Assembly (NCBI GenBank): GCA_964455155.1
Contig: CAYVYH010000001.1
Coordinates: 1-60,352, forward strand
Direction of reading: 5' to 3'
From: UBA8403 sp964455155
GTDB lineage: Bacteria; Bacteroidota; Bacteroidia; Cytophagales; Amoebophilaceae
Length of the DNA: 60,352 bases
This document shows positions 16,595 to 24,905 of the stretch, one piece after another (the stretch's first letter is position 1; every line of letters begins with the position of its first letter). The notes beneath the pieces are model-generated. The model searched no databases. It was not told the origin of the DNA and saw only the letters and a list, made by a program, of their open reading frames with translations. Made by a program: the position numbers and the translations under genes.

Positions 16595-17740
16595 ATGCGT
16601 CGTAGCACCAAGATACTTATCGGAGTTTTCCTGCTAGGGAGTAGTACAGGTATAGCTGTTTGGTTGTGGCAAGCTAGTAAGCGATCGAGGATGTCCGCTG
16701 CTATCAAAACCGGAGTACCTGTCAAGATGGATATTACCGATAAAAGAGTGATCTCAGGCAGTATAGTTCCTTGCAGGGAGGTTGTGCTCACCACCGAGGT
16801 GTCGGGTACGATCGACAAGCTTTTTGTCTCAATAGGAGATCAAGTAAGCCAAGGACAGGCAATTGCTCGGGTCAAGGTGCTCCCTAAATCCAATGATGTT
16901 GAAAGAGCTAAAAAGGGACTACATATTGCCCAAATCACGCAGAGGCAAGCAAAAGAAAAATATCAAAGAAGCAAACAGTTGTTTGAAAAACAATTGTTGT
17001 CCCCAGAACAATATGAGGCAGCCGTTAGAGCATGGGAAGTGGCATTTGAAGAGGCTGATTATGCCCAAAAGGCACTTAATCTTGTGCTCGAGGGTCACAT
17101 TGCAGGTGCCCGGGGAGCCTCTAATGTGATTCAATCTACCATAGCAGGTGTCGTGTCGGAGCTGCCCTACCAAGAAGGCAATGTGGTGGTAGAGCGTGGT
17201 AACTCTAAGGAGGGAAGTCCTATCGCTACTATTGCCGATACGAGTGTCCTACTCTTTCAGGGAAAAGTAGGGGAAATGGATGTAGTCCATTTGTATCAAG
17301 GCATGCACTTTGAAGTGTCTTTGATGGCGATGAAAGGCAAAAAATTCCCAACGACCTTGACGAAGGTCTCACCTAAAGCGCTGGAATCTAGGGGTGAGGG
17401 AAGCGTAAAATTTGCCGTAGAAGGTACCGTACAATTGGACCATCAGGACAGAGCAAATATTAGGGCTGGTTACACAGCCACGGCAGACATCATCCTCGCC
17501 AAAGTGTCCGACGTCCTTGCTATTGAAGAGGCGTGGGTTCATCAAGATAATGCCAGCATGCTGGCACCTATGACTTTAGAGGTGGCCCAAGGAGATAGTG
17601 CCTTTTTCGTATGGACACATGAGCATAATAAAAAAGTGAAGAAATATGTTGAGCTAGGTATCTCCGACGGTATCTATGTAGAGGTCAAAAAAGGCTTGAC
17701 GGCTAACGACAGGATAATCATAGCAGATGATTCGCATTGA
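16595..17740 (+). CDS. Periplasmic adaptor (HlyD/MacA-type membrane fusion protein)
   Basis: 381 residues. An N-terminal membrane anchor (ILIGVFLLGSSTGIAVWLW, about 7-25) is followed by a lipoyl-like half motif (EVSGTIDKLFVSIGDQVSQGQ), an alpha-hairpin (about 95-165, QITQRQAKEKYQRSKQLFEK), the second lipoyl half (STIAGVVSELPYQEGNVV), and beta-barrel and membrane-proximal domains to the end. This is MacA order. It links the inner-membrane permease to an outer-membrane channel. No TolC-like gene is present in the window. Its 3' end overlaps the ATPase start by 14 bases. Confidence 0.85.
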   Translation: MRRSTKILIGVFLLGSSTGIAVWLWQASKRSRMSAAIKTGVPVKMDITDKRVISGSIVPCREVVLTTEVSGTIDKLFVSIGDQVSQGQAIARVKVLPKSNDVERAKKGLHIAQITQRQAKEKYQRSKQLFEKQLLSPEQYEAAVRAWEVAFEEADYAQKALNLVLEGHIAGARGASNVIQSTIAGVVSELPYQEGNVVVERGNSKEGSPIATIADTSVLLFQGKVGEMDVVHLYQGMHFEVSLMAMKGKKFPTTLTKVSPKALESRGEGSVKFAVEGTVQLDHQDRANIRAGYTATADIILAKVSDVLAIEEAWVHQDNASMLAPMTLEVAQGDSAFFVWTHEHNKKVKKYVELGISDGIYVEVKKGLTANDRIIIADDSH

Positions 17741-18389
17741 TCACCTTTCTAAATACTATCGGCTTGGAGATAGGAAGCTACAAGTTCTCAAGCATATTAA
17801 CCTACATGTACAACCGGGGGAGTTGGTGGCCCTTATGGGGCAATCTGGAGCCGGTAAGTCAACGCTGCTAAATATCATAGGCATCTTAGACACCTACAAT
17901 GAGGGTAGTTATTATCTGCAAGGTAATCTGATTCAAGGGTTCGCAGAAAAAGAAAATGCACAATACAGGAATAAGCTCATCGGCTTTGTTTTCCAGCGCT
18001 TCTATCTTATTCCCTCCAAAACAGCGCTTTACAACGTAGCACTTCCATTGTATTATCGGGGTGTCGGCAAGCAGGAACGGCTCGAAAAAGCTTTGATCAT
18101 GCTCGAACGTGTAGGATTACAAGATTATCAAACACACCTTCCCAATGAGCTTTCGGGAGGTCAACAGCAGCGTGTGGCCATTGCCAGGGCACTGATTACA
18201 GATCCTCCTTTGATTTTGGCTGATGAACCTACAGGTGCCTTAGACAGTAAAACGTCCCAGGAAATCATGCTGTTACTCAAAGATTTACATCAAGCAGGCA
18301 AGACTATTGTCGTGGTGACACACAATGCTGAGGTAACGGCACTTTGTAGTAGAACCATAGTCATGAGAGACGGACGCATCCTTGAATGA
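17727..18389 (+). CDS. ABC transporter ATPase, MacB/LolD-type
   Basis: 220 residues with all motifs: Walker A GQSGAGKST (about 37-45), Q-loop in GFVFQRFYL, signature LSGGQQQRVAIARAL, Walker B LILADEPTG followed by ALDS, and the switch histidine in VVVTHN. It energises the permease and adaptor encoded just upstream and is translationally coupled to the adaptor. Its stop codon overlaps an ATG in the arrangement ATGA, which would normally launch a fourth gene; that frame ends after 24 codons. Confidence 0.9.
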   Translation: MIRIDHLSKYYRLGDRKLQVLKHINLHVQPGELVALMGQSGAGKSTLLNIIGILDTYNEGSYYLQGNLIQGFAEKENAQYRNKLIGFVFQRFYLIPSKTALYNVALPLYYRGVGKQERLEKALIMLERVGLQDYQTHLPNELSGGQQQRVAIARALITDPPLILADEPTGALDSKTSQEIMLLLKDLHQAGKTIVVVTHNAEVTALCSRTIVMRDGRILE

Positions 18390-18650
18390 TAGTTGGAGAT
18401 TTTTTTCTTGGTGCGATCCCCGTGAGTATTATTGGCGATAGCGTTGCTGCCTCCCTCTAGTGCTCCCATGATAGTGAGACTTTTGCATGGGGGGATTTAC
18501 GCATTAGGGCACATCTCAATAACTCGATGCTGTTGCCCATTGCTTCATGGACACGTGCCGCCCTCGAATGTTCCTTAAAAAAAGGGATAAGCCAGCGTGA
18601 TTGTAAGGAAGTTTTTCTCGGCAACCATAACAGTGCTTATTAAGATGATT
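18386..18650 (+). pseudogene. Remnant of a fourth gene of the export operon
   Basis: The ATPase stop overlaps an ATG that opens a frame reading MIVGDFFLGAIPVSIIGDSV and ending at TAG after 24 codons. A second frame nearby reads DLRIRAHLNNSMLLPIASWT and continues as RAALECSLKKGISQRDCKEV without stops for about 55 codons. The segments look like real protein split by frameshift and stop. I do not recognise the family; it is not obviously TolC. Confidence 0.35.
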
Positions 18651-18795
18651 CTATGCCATGAAGAGATCTCAAGGCGGCTACTGGTGCTGCCTGTCACTTG
18701 GCTTTGAATACGCGTACATTGGCATGCAAATCGAAGAATTGTTTTTATAAACAGTCTATAGATTTGAAGAGCTTTTAAAATATTTACTGTGAATT
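18651..18795. other. Remaining spacer before the M20 amidohydrolase
   Basis: Nothing recognisable apart from an A/T-rich run at 18735-18790 just upstream of the start codon, which probably contains the promoter. Confidence 0.3.
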
Positions 18796-20013
18796 ATGTA
18801 TGACCATCTTAAGGATACAATAAAGGGGATGGCGAAGGCGCAGCGTGCTACACTCATTAATATTAGGAGGCACCTTCATATGCATCCGGAACTTTCTTTC
18901 CAAGAGTTTAAGACGGCCAAGTTCATCGCCCAAACCTTGAACGCATACAACATTGCTTGTCAAGAGGGAGTTGCTAAGACAGGCTTGGTAGCTTTGATTA
19001 AAGGAAGAAATCCAGACAAAGCCACGGTAGCACTGAGAGCAGACATAGATGCACTGCCCATTGATGAGGCCAACAACGTCCCCTACAAGTCACAAAACGT
19101 AGGGGTAATGCATGCCTGTGGCCACGATGTGCACACTGCTTCTCTGATTGGGGTTGCGCAGCTATTGGGGGGTCTTAAAGAAGCATTTGAAGGCACAATC
19201 AAGCTTATTTTTCAACCAGCAGAAGAAAAAAATCCAGGAGGAGCCCTCTCCATGATTCAAGAAGGCGTACTAGAGTGCCCTAGGCCTATGAGCATCATGG
19301 GACAGCATGTAGATCCCAGTATTCCTGTGGGTAAGGTGGGTTTTGTGCAAGGTATCATGCTGGGCAGTTCAGATGAGATTTACATTACTGTCAAAGGAAA
19401 GGGGGGACATGCTGCTTCTCCGCAATATGCTGTAGACCCCATCCTTATTGCCTCTCATATTATTATAGCACTACAGCAGCTCGTTAGCAGATTCTGCAAT
19501 CCTACGGTTTCTTCTGTACTTTCCCTTTGTCAAATAAGTTCCGGTGCAACCACTAATTTTATTCCAGAAACAGTACAAATAGCTGGTACATTCCGTACCG
19601 CAGATGAACGGTGGCGTGAAGAAGCACATCAGAAGATGGTTAAGATAGCTTGCGGAGTTGCTGATGCAATGGGAGGTCGTTGCGAGCTGGATATTAACCG
19701 GGGCTATCCTTGTCTGAGCAATGACTCAGCGTTGACTCAAAGAAATATAGAAGCTGCTAGAGCCTTTTTAGGTACTGCTCAAGTAGTTGACGTCGAACGG
19801 CGCATGTGGGCCGAAGATTTTGCGTATTACGCCCAAAAAGTCCCTGCTTGTTTTTATTACCTTGGTGTGCAAAACAGTGCGCGGTTCGGGAATGTCCATA
19901 TACACACCCCTACCTTCAATGTGGACGAAGCAGCGCTAGAATTAGGCTCAGGACTCATGGCGTGGTTGGCATTAAAGGAACTGGAAGTGTGCGGACGTAT
20001 TAGCAGCCAGTGA
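18796..20013 (+). CDS. M20-family amidohydrolase (N-acyl-amino-acid hydrolase type)
   Basis: 405 residues. Motifs in order: HMHPELSFQEF, ALRADIDALP, the metal motif HACGHDVHTA (about residues 104-113), FQPAEEKNPGGA with the catalytic glutamate, a dimerisation domain (about 185-300) and AEDFAYYAQKVPACFYYLG near the C-terminus. This is the AmaA/IAA-hydrolase group, which removes acyl groups from amino acids. Bacillus uses a member of this group as N-acetyl-diaminopimelate deacetylase. Because dapD lies nearby, this enzyme could supply the deacylation step of the lysine/DAP route, but that is inference. The ATG at 18796 is well placed. Confidence 0.85.
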   Translation: MYDHLKDTIKGMAKAQRATLINIRRHLHMHPELSFQEFKTAKFIAQTLNAYNIACQEGVAKTGLVALIKGRNPDKATVALRADIDALPIDEANNVPYKSQNVGVMHACGHDVHTASLIGVAQLLGGLKEAFEGTIKLIFQPAEEKNPGGALSMIQEGVLECPRPMSIMGQHVDPSIPVGKVGFVQGIMLGSSDEIYITVKGKGGHAASPQYAVDPILIASHIIIALQQLVSRFCNPTVSSVLSLCQISSGATTNFIPETVQIAGTFRTADERWREEAHQKMVKIACGVADAMGGRCELDINRGYPCLSNDSALTQRNIEAARAFLGTAQVVDVERRMWAEDFAYYAQKVPACFYYLGVQNSARFGNVHIHTPTFNVDEAALELGSGLMAWLALKELEVCGRISSQ

Positions 20014-20330
20014 GGCTCAAATCTTGTACAAGTAATGCGTGCTTAGGGGGCTTGCTGGCTGGGCCTGCCTGTAATGGCCATCGAACGAGTCGAAGCTTAC
20101 ATATCTATCGTTGAACATGAGACATCCAGGGGACACTGCATCAGGTACTTGGGGATAATTCGAAGTGTAATCTTGCCCCCCTTGCTGCGCCGACTAGTAG
20201 GCTGTGGGGTATTGATTCATTGACTACTATTGCTTTTGGCCCCGCTACAAGCACGATTGCTGGATAGTTATGCGCTCTATTTGGCTCAGAATACGTAAAT
20301 TTAGCCTTTCCCACCACCAAAAAAGCAAGT
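20014..20330. other. Spacer upstream of gyrA
   Basis: About 317 bases. A minus-strand frame (20141-20371) runs through it and into gyrA, but matches nothing I know and overlaps the gyrA start. A possible TAAATTTA element at 20295-20302 could serve gyrA. Nothing else is visible. Confidence 0.3.
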
Positions 20331-22790
20331 ATGGCTACAGAAGCACAGGGAAATATTATCCCTATCAACATAGAAGATGAGATGAGGGGAGCCTACATCG
20401 ACTATTCGATGTCGGTCATTATTGCTAGAGCGTTGCCCGATGTACGTGATGGCCTTAAACCTGTGCACAGAAGGGTTTTGTATGGCATGCACGACCTAGG
20501 ACTGAGTGCTAACAAACCTTTTAAGAAAGCGGCCAGGATTGTGGGGGAAGTATTGGGTAAATACCACCCGCACGGAGATAGTTCTGTCTACGATGCCATG
20601 GTCAGGATGGCGCAAGAGTGGTCGTTGCGTTACCCCTTGGTTGGAGGACAGGGCAACTTTGGTTCTATAGATGGAGATGCGCCGGCAGCTATGCGTTATA
20701 CAGAGGTACGTCTGGCACGCCCGGCTGAAGAGTTATTGATGGATCTTGGTAAGGACACGGTCGACTTCCGTCCTAACTTTGATGATTCATTGCAAGAACC
20801 CGTAGTCTTGCCCGCCAAGCTTCCTAACCTACTCATCAATGGCTCTTCGGGTATTGCTGTAGGAATGGCTACCAACATGCCTCCACACAATCTCAGAGAG
20901 GTTGTTAGTGGTATCATCGCCTATATTGATGACAACAATATTACCATCGAGGGATTAATGCAGCACATTACGGGACCTGACTTCCCTACTGGTGGCATTA
21001 TCTGTGGCTATCGAGGTATCAAAGAAGCTTATGAGACGGGTAGGGGCAGGGTGGTGGTGAGAGCTCAAACAGATATCGAAACGGCTAGTTCAGGCAAGCA
21101 ACAAATTGTTGTGACCTCCATTCCCTATATGGTCAATAAATCGATGATGATTGAGAAGACTGCTCAACTCATTAATGAGAAAAAGATAGAGGGAATTTCA
21201 GACATCAGAGATGAGTCGGATAAGGATGGGTTGCGTGTAGTATATGAACTGAAAAGGGATGCACTGGCTAATGTGGTACTCAATAATCTATATCAACAAA
21301 CCGCACTGCAGACTTCTTTTGGAGTGAACAATGTTGCGTTGGTAGCAGGTAGGCCGCAACTACTCAATCTCAAAGAGCTCATCCAGCATTTTGTATCGCA
21401 TCGGCATGAGGTGCTTACCCGGAAAACGCAGTATGAGCTCAAACAAGCAGAGAAGAGGTTACACATCTTGGCAGGGTACTTGATCGCGCTAGATAATTTA
21501 GATCGTGTTATTGCGCTAATTCGCTCTTCGGAAGACCCCGAAAAAGCCAAAGAAGGTCTGATACAAGGTTATAACCTTAGTGAAATACAAGCGAGAGCTA
21601 TTCTGGATATGCGCCTACAGCGTCTCACCGGCCTGGAGCGGGACAAGGTTGCTAATGAGCATGAGAAAGTACAACAGCTTATCGAACAGTTTCAAGCCAT
21701 TCTAGCTGATAGAGCACTACGCATGCAACTGATCAAAGAGGAATTAGAAAACATGAGAGAGCTTTATGGCGACGATCGCAGAACAACCATTGAACACGAC
21801 GTTGATGAGCTAACTATTGAAGACATGATGCCTGATGAGGAGATGGTTATTACTATCTCTAACGAAGGCTACATCAAAAGGACACCGCTAGCAGACTACA
21901 GAACACAGGGGAGGGGAGGTGTAGGGGCACGTGGTGCTACGACCAAGCAGGACGATTTTACCGCACATTTATTTGTAGCCTCTTTGCACAATTACCTACT
22001 TATCTTTACGGAGTTTGGACAGGTGTACTGGAAGAGGGTTTATACAATTCCAGAAGGCAGTAAGACGGCCAAAGGCCGGGCTATTCAGAACCTGATTAAC
22101 ATAGCGCCAGGTGATCAGGTGAAAAGTATCATCAAAGTCAGGAGCCTAGAGGATACGGATTATGTAGAAAATCACTATGTGACCATGTGTACCGAGCAAG
22201 GTACTATCAAAAAAACCCCTCTGGCTGCTTATGCCAAGCCACGTGTCAATGGCATCTATGCTATTCGTATCAATGCAGGCGATAGGTTACTTGAGGCAAA
22301 GCTCACCGATGGGAATAGCCATATTATTATGGCCCTGAAATCAGGCAGGGCTATTCGCTTTCATGAGCAGGACGTACGGCCTATGGGTAGGGTAGCTGCA
22401 GGTGTGAGGGGTATTACGCTAGCTGGTGACGAGGATCGGGTGGTAGGATTGGTAAGTATCCATCAAGCCCAGGATGATCTGTTGGTAGTATCTGAGAGAG
22501 GCTTTGGCAAGCGTTCTGCCATAGAGGACTATCGCATTACCAAACGCGGGGGAAGGGGTATCAAGACACTGCAAGTCACAGAAAAAACGGGCGCGTTGGT
22601 GGACATCAAGGCAGTGAAAGATACAGACGAGCTTATGATTATTAACCAGTCAGGGATTACCATTCGCATCGCTGTAGCAACCTTGCGTGTGATGGGCCGG
22701 GCTACACAGGGAGTGCGCTTGATTCGGTTGGAGAAAGGAGATATAATTTCCTCGGTAGCCAAAGTAGAGAACAGTGATCTTACTACCTGA
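20331..22790 (+). CDS. gyrA: DNA gyrase subunit A
   Basis: 819 residues, full length. The breakage-reunion domain includes YHPHGDSSVYDAM and the catalytic tyrosine in AAMRYTEVR (Tyr123). The residues equivalent to E. coli Ser83 and Asp87 are Ser84 and Asp88, so the common quinolone-resistance changes are absent. The C-terminal domain has the GyrA-box-type repeats, including YRTQGRGGVGARGATTKQ and TKRGGRGIKTL. The N-terminus is the normal Bacteroidetes start. gyrB is encoded far away at 53676-55631, a common split arrangement. Confidence 0.97.
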   Translation: MATEAQGNIIPINIEDEMRGAYIDYSMSVIIARALPDVRDGLKPVHRRVLYGMHDLGLSANKPFKKAARIVGEVLGKYHPHGDSSVYDAMVRMAQEWSLRYPLVGGQGNFGSIDGDAPAAMRYTEVRLARPAEELLMDLGKDTVDFRPNFDDSLQEPVVLPAKLPNLLINGSSGIAVGMATNMPPHNLREVVSGIIAYIDDNNITIEGLMQHITGPDFPTGGIICGYRGIKEAYETGRGRVVVRAQTDIETASSGKQQIVVTSIPYMVNKSMMIEKTAQLINEKKIEGISDIRDESDKDGLRVVYELKRDALANVVLNNLYQQTALQTSFGVNNVALVAGRPQLLNLKELIQHFVSHRHEVLTRKTQYELKQAEKRLHILAGYLIALDNLDRVIALIRSSEDPEKAKEGLIQGYNLSEIQARAILDMRLQRLTGLERDKVANEHEKVQQLIEQFQAILADRALRMQLIKEELENMRELYGDDRRTTIEHDVDELTIEDMMPDEEMVITISNEGYIKRTPLADYRTQGRGGVGARGATTKQDDFTAHLFVASLHNYLLIFTEFGQVYWKRVYTIPEGSKTAKGRAIQNLINIAPGDQVKSIIKVRSLEDTDYVENHYVTMCTEQGTIKKTPLAAYAKPRVNGIYAIRINAGDRLLEAKLTDGNSHIIMALKSGRAIRFHEQDVRPMGRVAAGVRGITLAGDEDRVVGLVSIHQAQDDLLVVSERGFGKRSAIEDYRITKRGGRGIKTLQVTEKTGALVDIKAVKDTDELMIINQSGITIRIAVATLRVMGRATQGVRLIRLEKGDIISSVAKVENSDLTT

Positions 22791-22893
22791 TTAGGTATTT
22801 TTCTGATATTTCGTGTATTTCCGTGGTATCAACTTTGGGACTGCACGTGCTGTGCCTCACGGCATGTATAGGCCTTTGACAGCGGTCTCATGT

Positions 22894-23712
22894 CTAAATA
22901 CCGATATTGTAGTCTCTCAACGCGTCGTTGAGAGAAACTTTGCGTTCAGTTTTGTCGGTTCTTTGGCCGATAATCAAGGCACAGGGTACATGGTAGCGGC
23001 CTGCAGGGAATTGTTTGGGTAGTGTCCCTGGTATTACTAAGGACCTTTCGGGGATGTAGCCTCGATATTCTTTAGGGCTATCTTTTTGAGTGACATCAAT
23101 AATTCTTGTGCTAGCCGTTAGCGTTACGTTAGCCCCAATCACTGCTTCTCGCTGCACATGCATTCCCTCCACAATCGAACATCGAGAACCAATAAATACA
23201 CCATCTTCGATGATGACTGGTGTTGCTTGAACAGGCTCTAAAACACCACCTATAGTAGTGCCCGCACTGACATGGATATGCTTACCTAACTGGGCACAGC
23301 TTCCTACTACCGCGCCTATATCTACCATGGTACCTTCATCGATGTAGGCCCCGATATTTACATAAGAAGCCATAAGTATGACACCACGCTGTAGAAAAGA
23401 GCCATACCTGGCCGCTGCAGGAGGTACTACCCGCACATCTAGGTCTTTAAAGTTTTGCTTTAGCGGAATCTTATCATAAAAGACTAGCGGGCCTGCCGTA
23501 TGTACTTCCATATTTCGAATTAGAAAGTACAGAACTACTGCTTTCTTAGCCCAGTCATTGACTTGCCAACCTATTTTGCTGGGCGTAGCCACCCTTTGCT
23601 TACCTTGATCCAGCGCATCAATGACTGACTCAATGGCTGCCTGTACTTCTTTTTTTCGTAGGATGGTCCTGTCTTCCCAAGCCTCTTCAATCATCTTGAT
23701 GCGTGATTCCAT
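22894..23712 (-). CDS. dapD: 2,3,4,5-tetrahydropyridine-2,6-dicarboxylate N-succinyltransferase DapD
   Basis: DapD succinylates tetrahydrodipicolinate in the succinylase branch of the diaminopimelate/lysine pathway, feeding peptidoglycan. 272 residues, normal length. An N-terminal helical domain (about 1-95) precedes the left-handed beta-helix: ASYVNIGAYIDEGTMVDIG, GSCAQLGKHIHVSAGTTIGG and EDGVFIGSRCSIVEG. The C-terminal VPCALIIGQRTDKTERKVSLN is typical. Its presence suggests that at least part of DAP synthesis is kept. Convergent with gyrA; divergent from the metal-regulator operon. Confidence 0.95.
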   Translation of the reverse strand: MESRIKMIEEAWEDRTILRKKEVQAAIESVIDALDQGKQRVATPSKIGWQVNDWAKKAVVLYFLIRNMEVHTAGPLVFYDKIPLKQNFKDLDVRVVPPAAARYGSFLQRGVILMASYVNIGAYIDEGTMVDIGAVVGSCAQLGKHIHVSAGTTIGGVLEPVQATPVIIEDGVFIGSRCSIVEGMHVQREAVIGANVTLTASTRIIDVTQKDSPKEYRGYIPERSLVIPGTLPKQFPAGRYHVPCALIIGQRTDKTERKVSLNDALRDYNIGI

Positions 23713-24169
23713 TCGTGCAATACTTTAAAGTTGGAGTGGAATTTCGGCAATTACCAACAGGTTAACAACTGCACGAAAGCTAACGCTTCATCAGAAATCT
23801 TGATGTACTTTTTTCTTAAGTCAGTTTCTTGGCTCGTTTTTAAGTCCTTTTTCTTCCCTTGGGCAGTTACATCGCAGAGCAAGTGCTACTTAAAAAGCGG
23901 CTTTGCAGCCCTTTTATAATCATATCGCATGACGTAGCCTCCTTATTGAAGTTCCAAAAGCATTGATTATAGCTAACTAAAACATTAATTTTAACAGCAT
24001 AACTATCTGATAAAGAATGGGTTATAAAACTATTACGAATAATATTTGGTGCGTGTGTCCACAAATTATCTAGACATGTTATCGAGCGATGCACCTTTGT
24101 CATGGCCCCCACGAGCGAGGCAACCAAGATGACAGATTTCCCGACTCTATTTTTAGATGGATTAAAATT
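23713..24169. other. Divergent spacer between dapD and the metal operon
   Basis: About 460 bases with no recognisable protein. It contains a terminator-like hairpin at 23893-23915 that belongs to no annotated gene, so a small transcript or a lost gene is possible. Short frames at 23731-23919 (plus) and 23867-24127 (minus) look random. Confidence 0.4.
23893..23915 (+). terminator. Orphan terminator-like hairpin
   Basis: AAAAG-C-GGCT at 23893-23902 pairs with AGCC-CTTTT at 23907-23915, with a TTGC loop and one bulged C. The A-run on one side and T-run on the other make it capable of terminating in both directions. Both neighbouring genes point away from it. Confidence 0.5.
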
Positions 24170-24202
24170 TACTTTTAAGTAAGCTTAAAAGTAGTAACTT
24201 TC
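24170..24202 (+). promoter_or_regulatory. Palindromic operator overlapping the promoter of the metal-uptake operon
   Basis: TACTTTTAAG at 24170-24179 and CTTAAAAGTA at 24184-24193 form a perfect 10-base inverted repeat around TAAG. It is followed at once by TAACTTTC (24195-24202), a good Bacteroidetes -7 element; a TTTT at the -33 position lies inside the left arm. A dimeric repressor bound here would cover the whole promoter. The first gene downstream encodes a DtxR-family regulator, the obvious candidate binder (autoregulation). Confidence 0.7.
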
Positions 24203-24228
24203 GCGTCCTGTAAATAAAAACGCGGCAA

Positions 24229-24888
24229 ATGCACGTCAGCTACACAGAAGAGGACTATCTCAAGGTCATTTACCAGTATGTTACAAACGGAACAAAGGCA
24301 ATGCCCACCAATGCCATTGCAGACGCTTTAAATACTAGTGCTGCGGCGGTAACGGATATGCTGCAGAAGCTACACGAAAAAGATCTTGTGATCTATCAGA
24401 AATATCGGGGTGTGAATATTTCAGAGAAAGGCAAAGTCCATGCGCTGCAGGTCATTCGCAAACATCTGTTATGGGAAGTATTTCTTGTAGAGAAGCTCAA
24501 GTTTGGTTGGGACGAAGTACATGCTATCGCGGAACAGCTCGAACACATACAATCTTCTTCGCTTATACAGCGGCTCGACGACTTTTTAGGAAATCCATCG
24601 TACAGTCCCCATGGGAAAGCTATTCCTGATGCCCATGGAGCGTATGCTCACAAGGTCAAGAGTGTGCTGACAAATATGGAAACAGGTAGTAGTGGCATTG
24701 TCCTTGCTGTTCAAGATAGCACGCCCCCGTTCTTACAATACCTTAGCAAGCGGGGTATCTACCTAGGGGCCAAAATCAGTGTGATTGAGAAGATTGCCTT
24801 TGATCAATCCATGGATATCAGTGTGGATCATCTACCCAAGGTTAATATATCTCAGAAAGTCAGTGACAACATTTTAATCACTTATTAA
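24229..24888 (+). CDS. DtxR/MntR-family metal-dependent transcriptional regulator
   Basis: 219 residues. A winged helix-turn-helix (about 1-62; NTSAAAVTDMLQKLHEKDLV is the recognition region) is followed by the dimerisation and metal domain (HLLWEVFLVEKLKFGWDEVH, AEQLEHIQSSSL) and a C-terminal SH3/FeoA-like domain (about 150-219). In this family Mn(II) or Fe(II) binding activates DNA binding and represses uptake genes. It opens the operon with the ABC importer and is preceded by a strong palindrome, so it very likely controls that importer and itself. Whether the metal is Mn, Zn or Fe cannot be told from sequence. Confidence 0.9.
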   Translation: MHVSYTEEDYLKVIYQYVTNGTKAMPTNAIADALNTSAAAVTDMLQKLHEKDLVIYQKYRGVNISEKGKVHALQVIRKHLLWEVFLVEKLKFGWDEVHAIAEQLEHIQSSSLIQRLDDFLGNPSYSPHGKAIPDAHGAYAHKVKSVLTNMETGSSGIVLAVQDSTPPFLQYLSKRGIYLGAKISVIEKIAFDQSMDISVDHLPKVNISQKVSDNILITY

Positions 24889-24905
24889 ACCCGCTAGAGA
24901 AAACT

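Noticed and set aside
20141..20371. 76-codon minus-strand frame upstream of gyrA
   Set aside because: It overlaps the gyrA start, has no family match and is probably chance.
22913..22936. Inverted repeat TCTCTCAA/TTGAGAGA near the end of dapD
   Set aside because: It lies inside the conserved dapD coding sequence (KVSLNDALRDY); the codons explain it.
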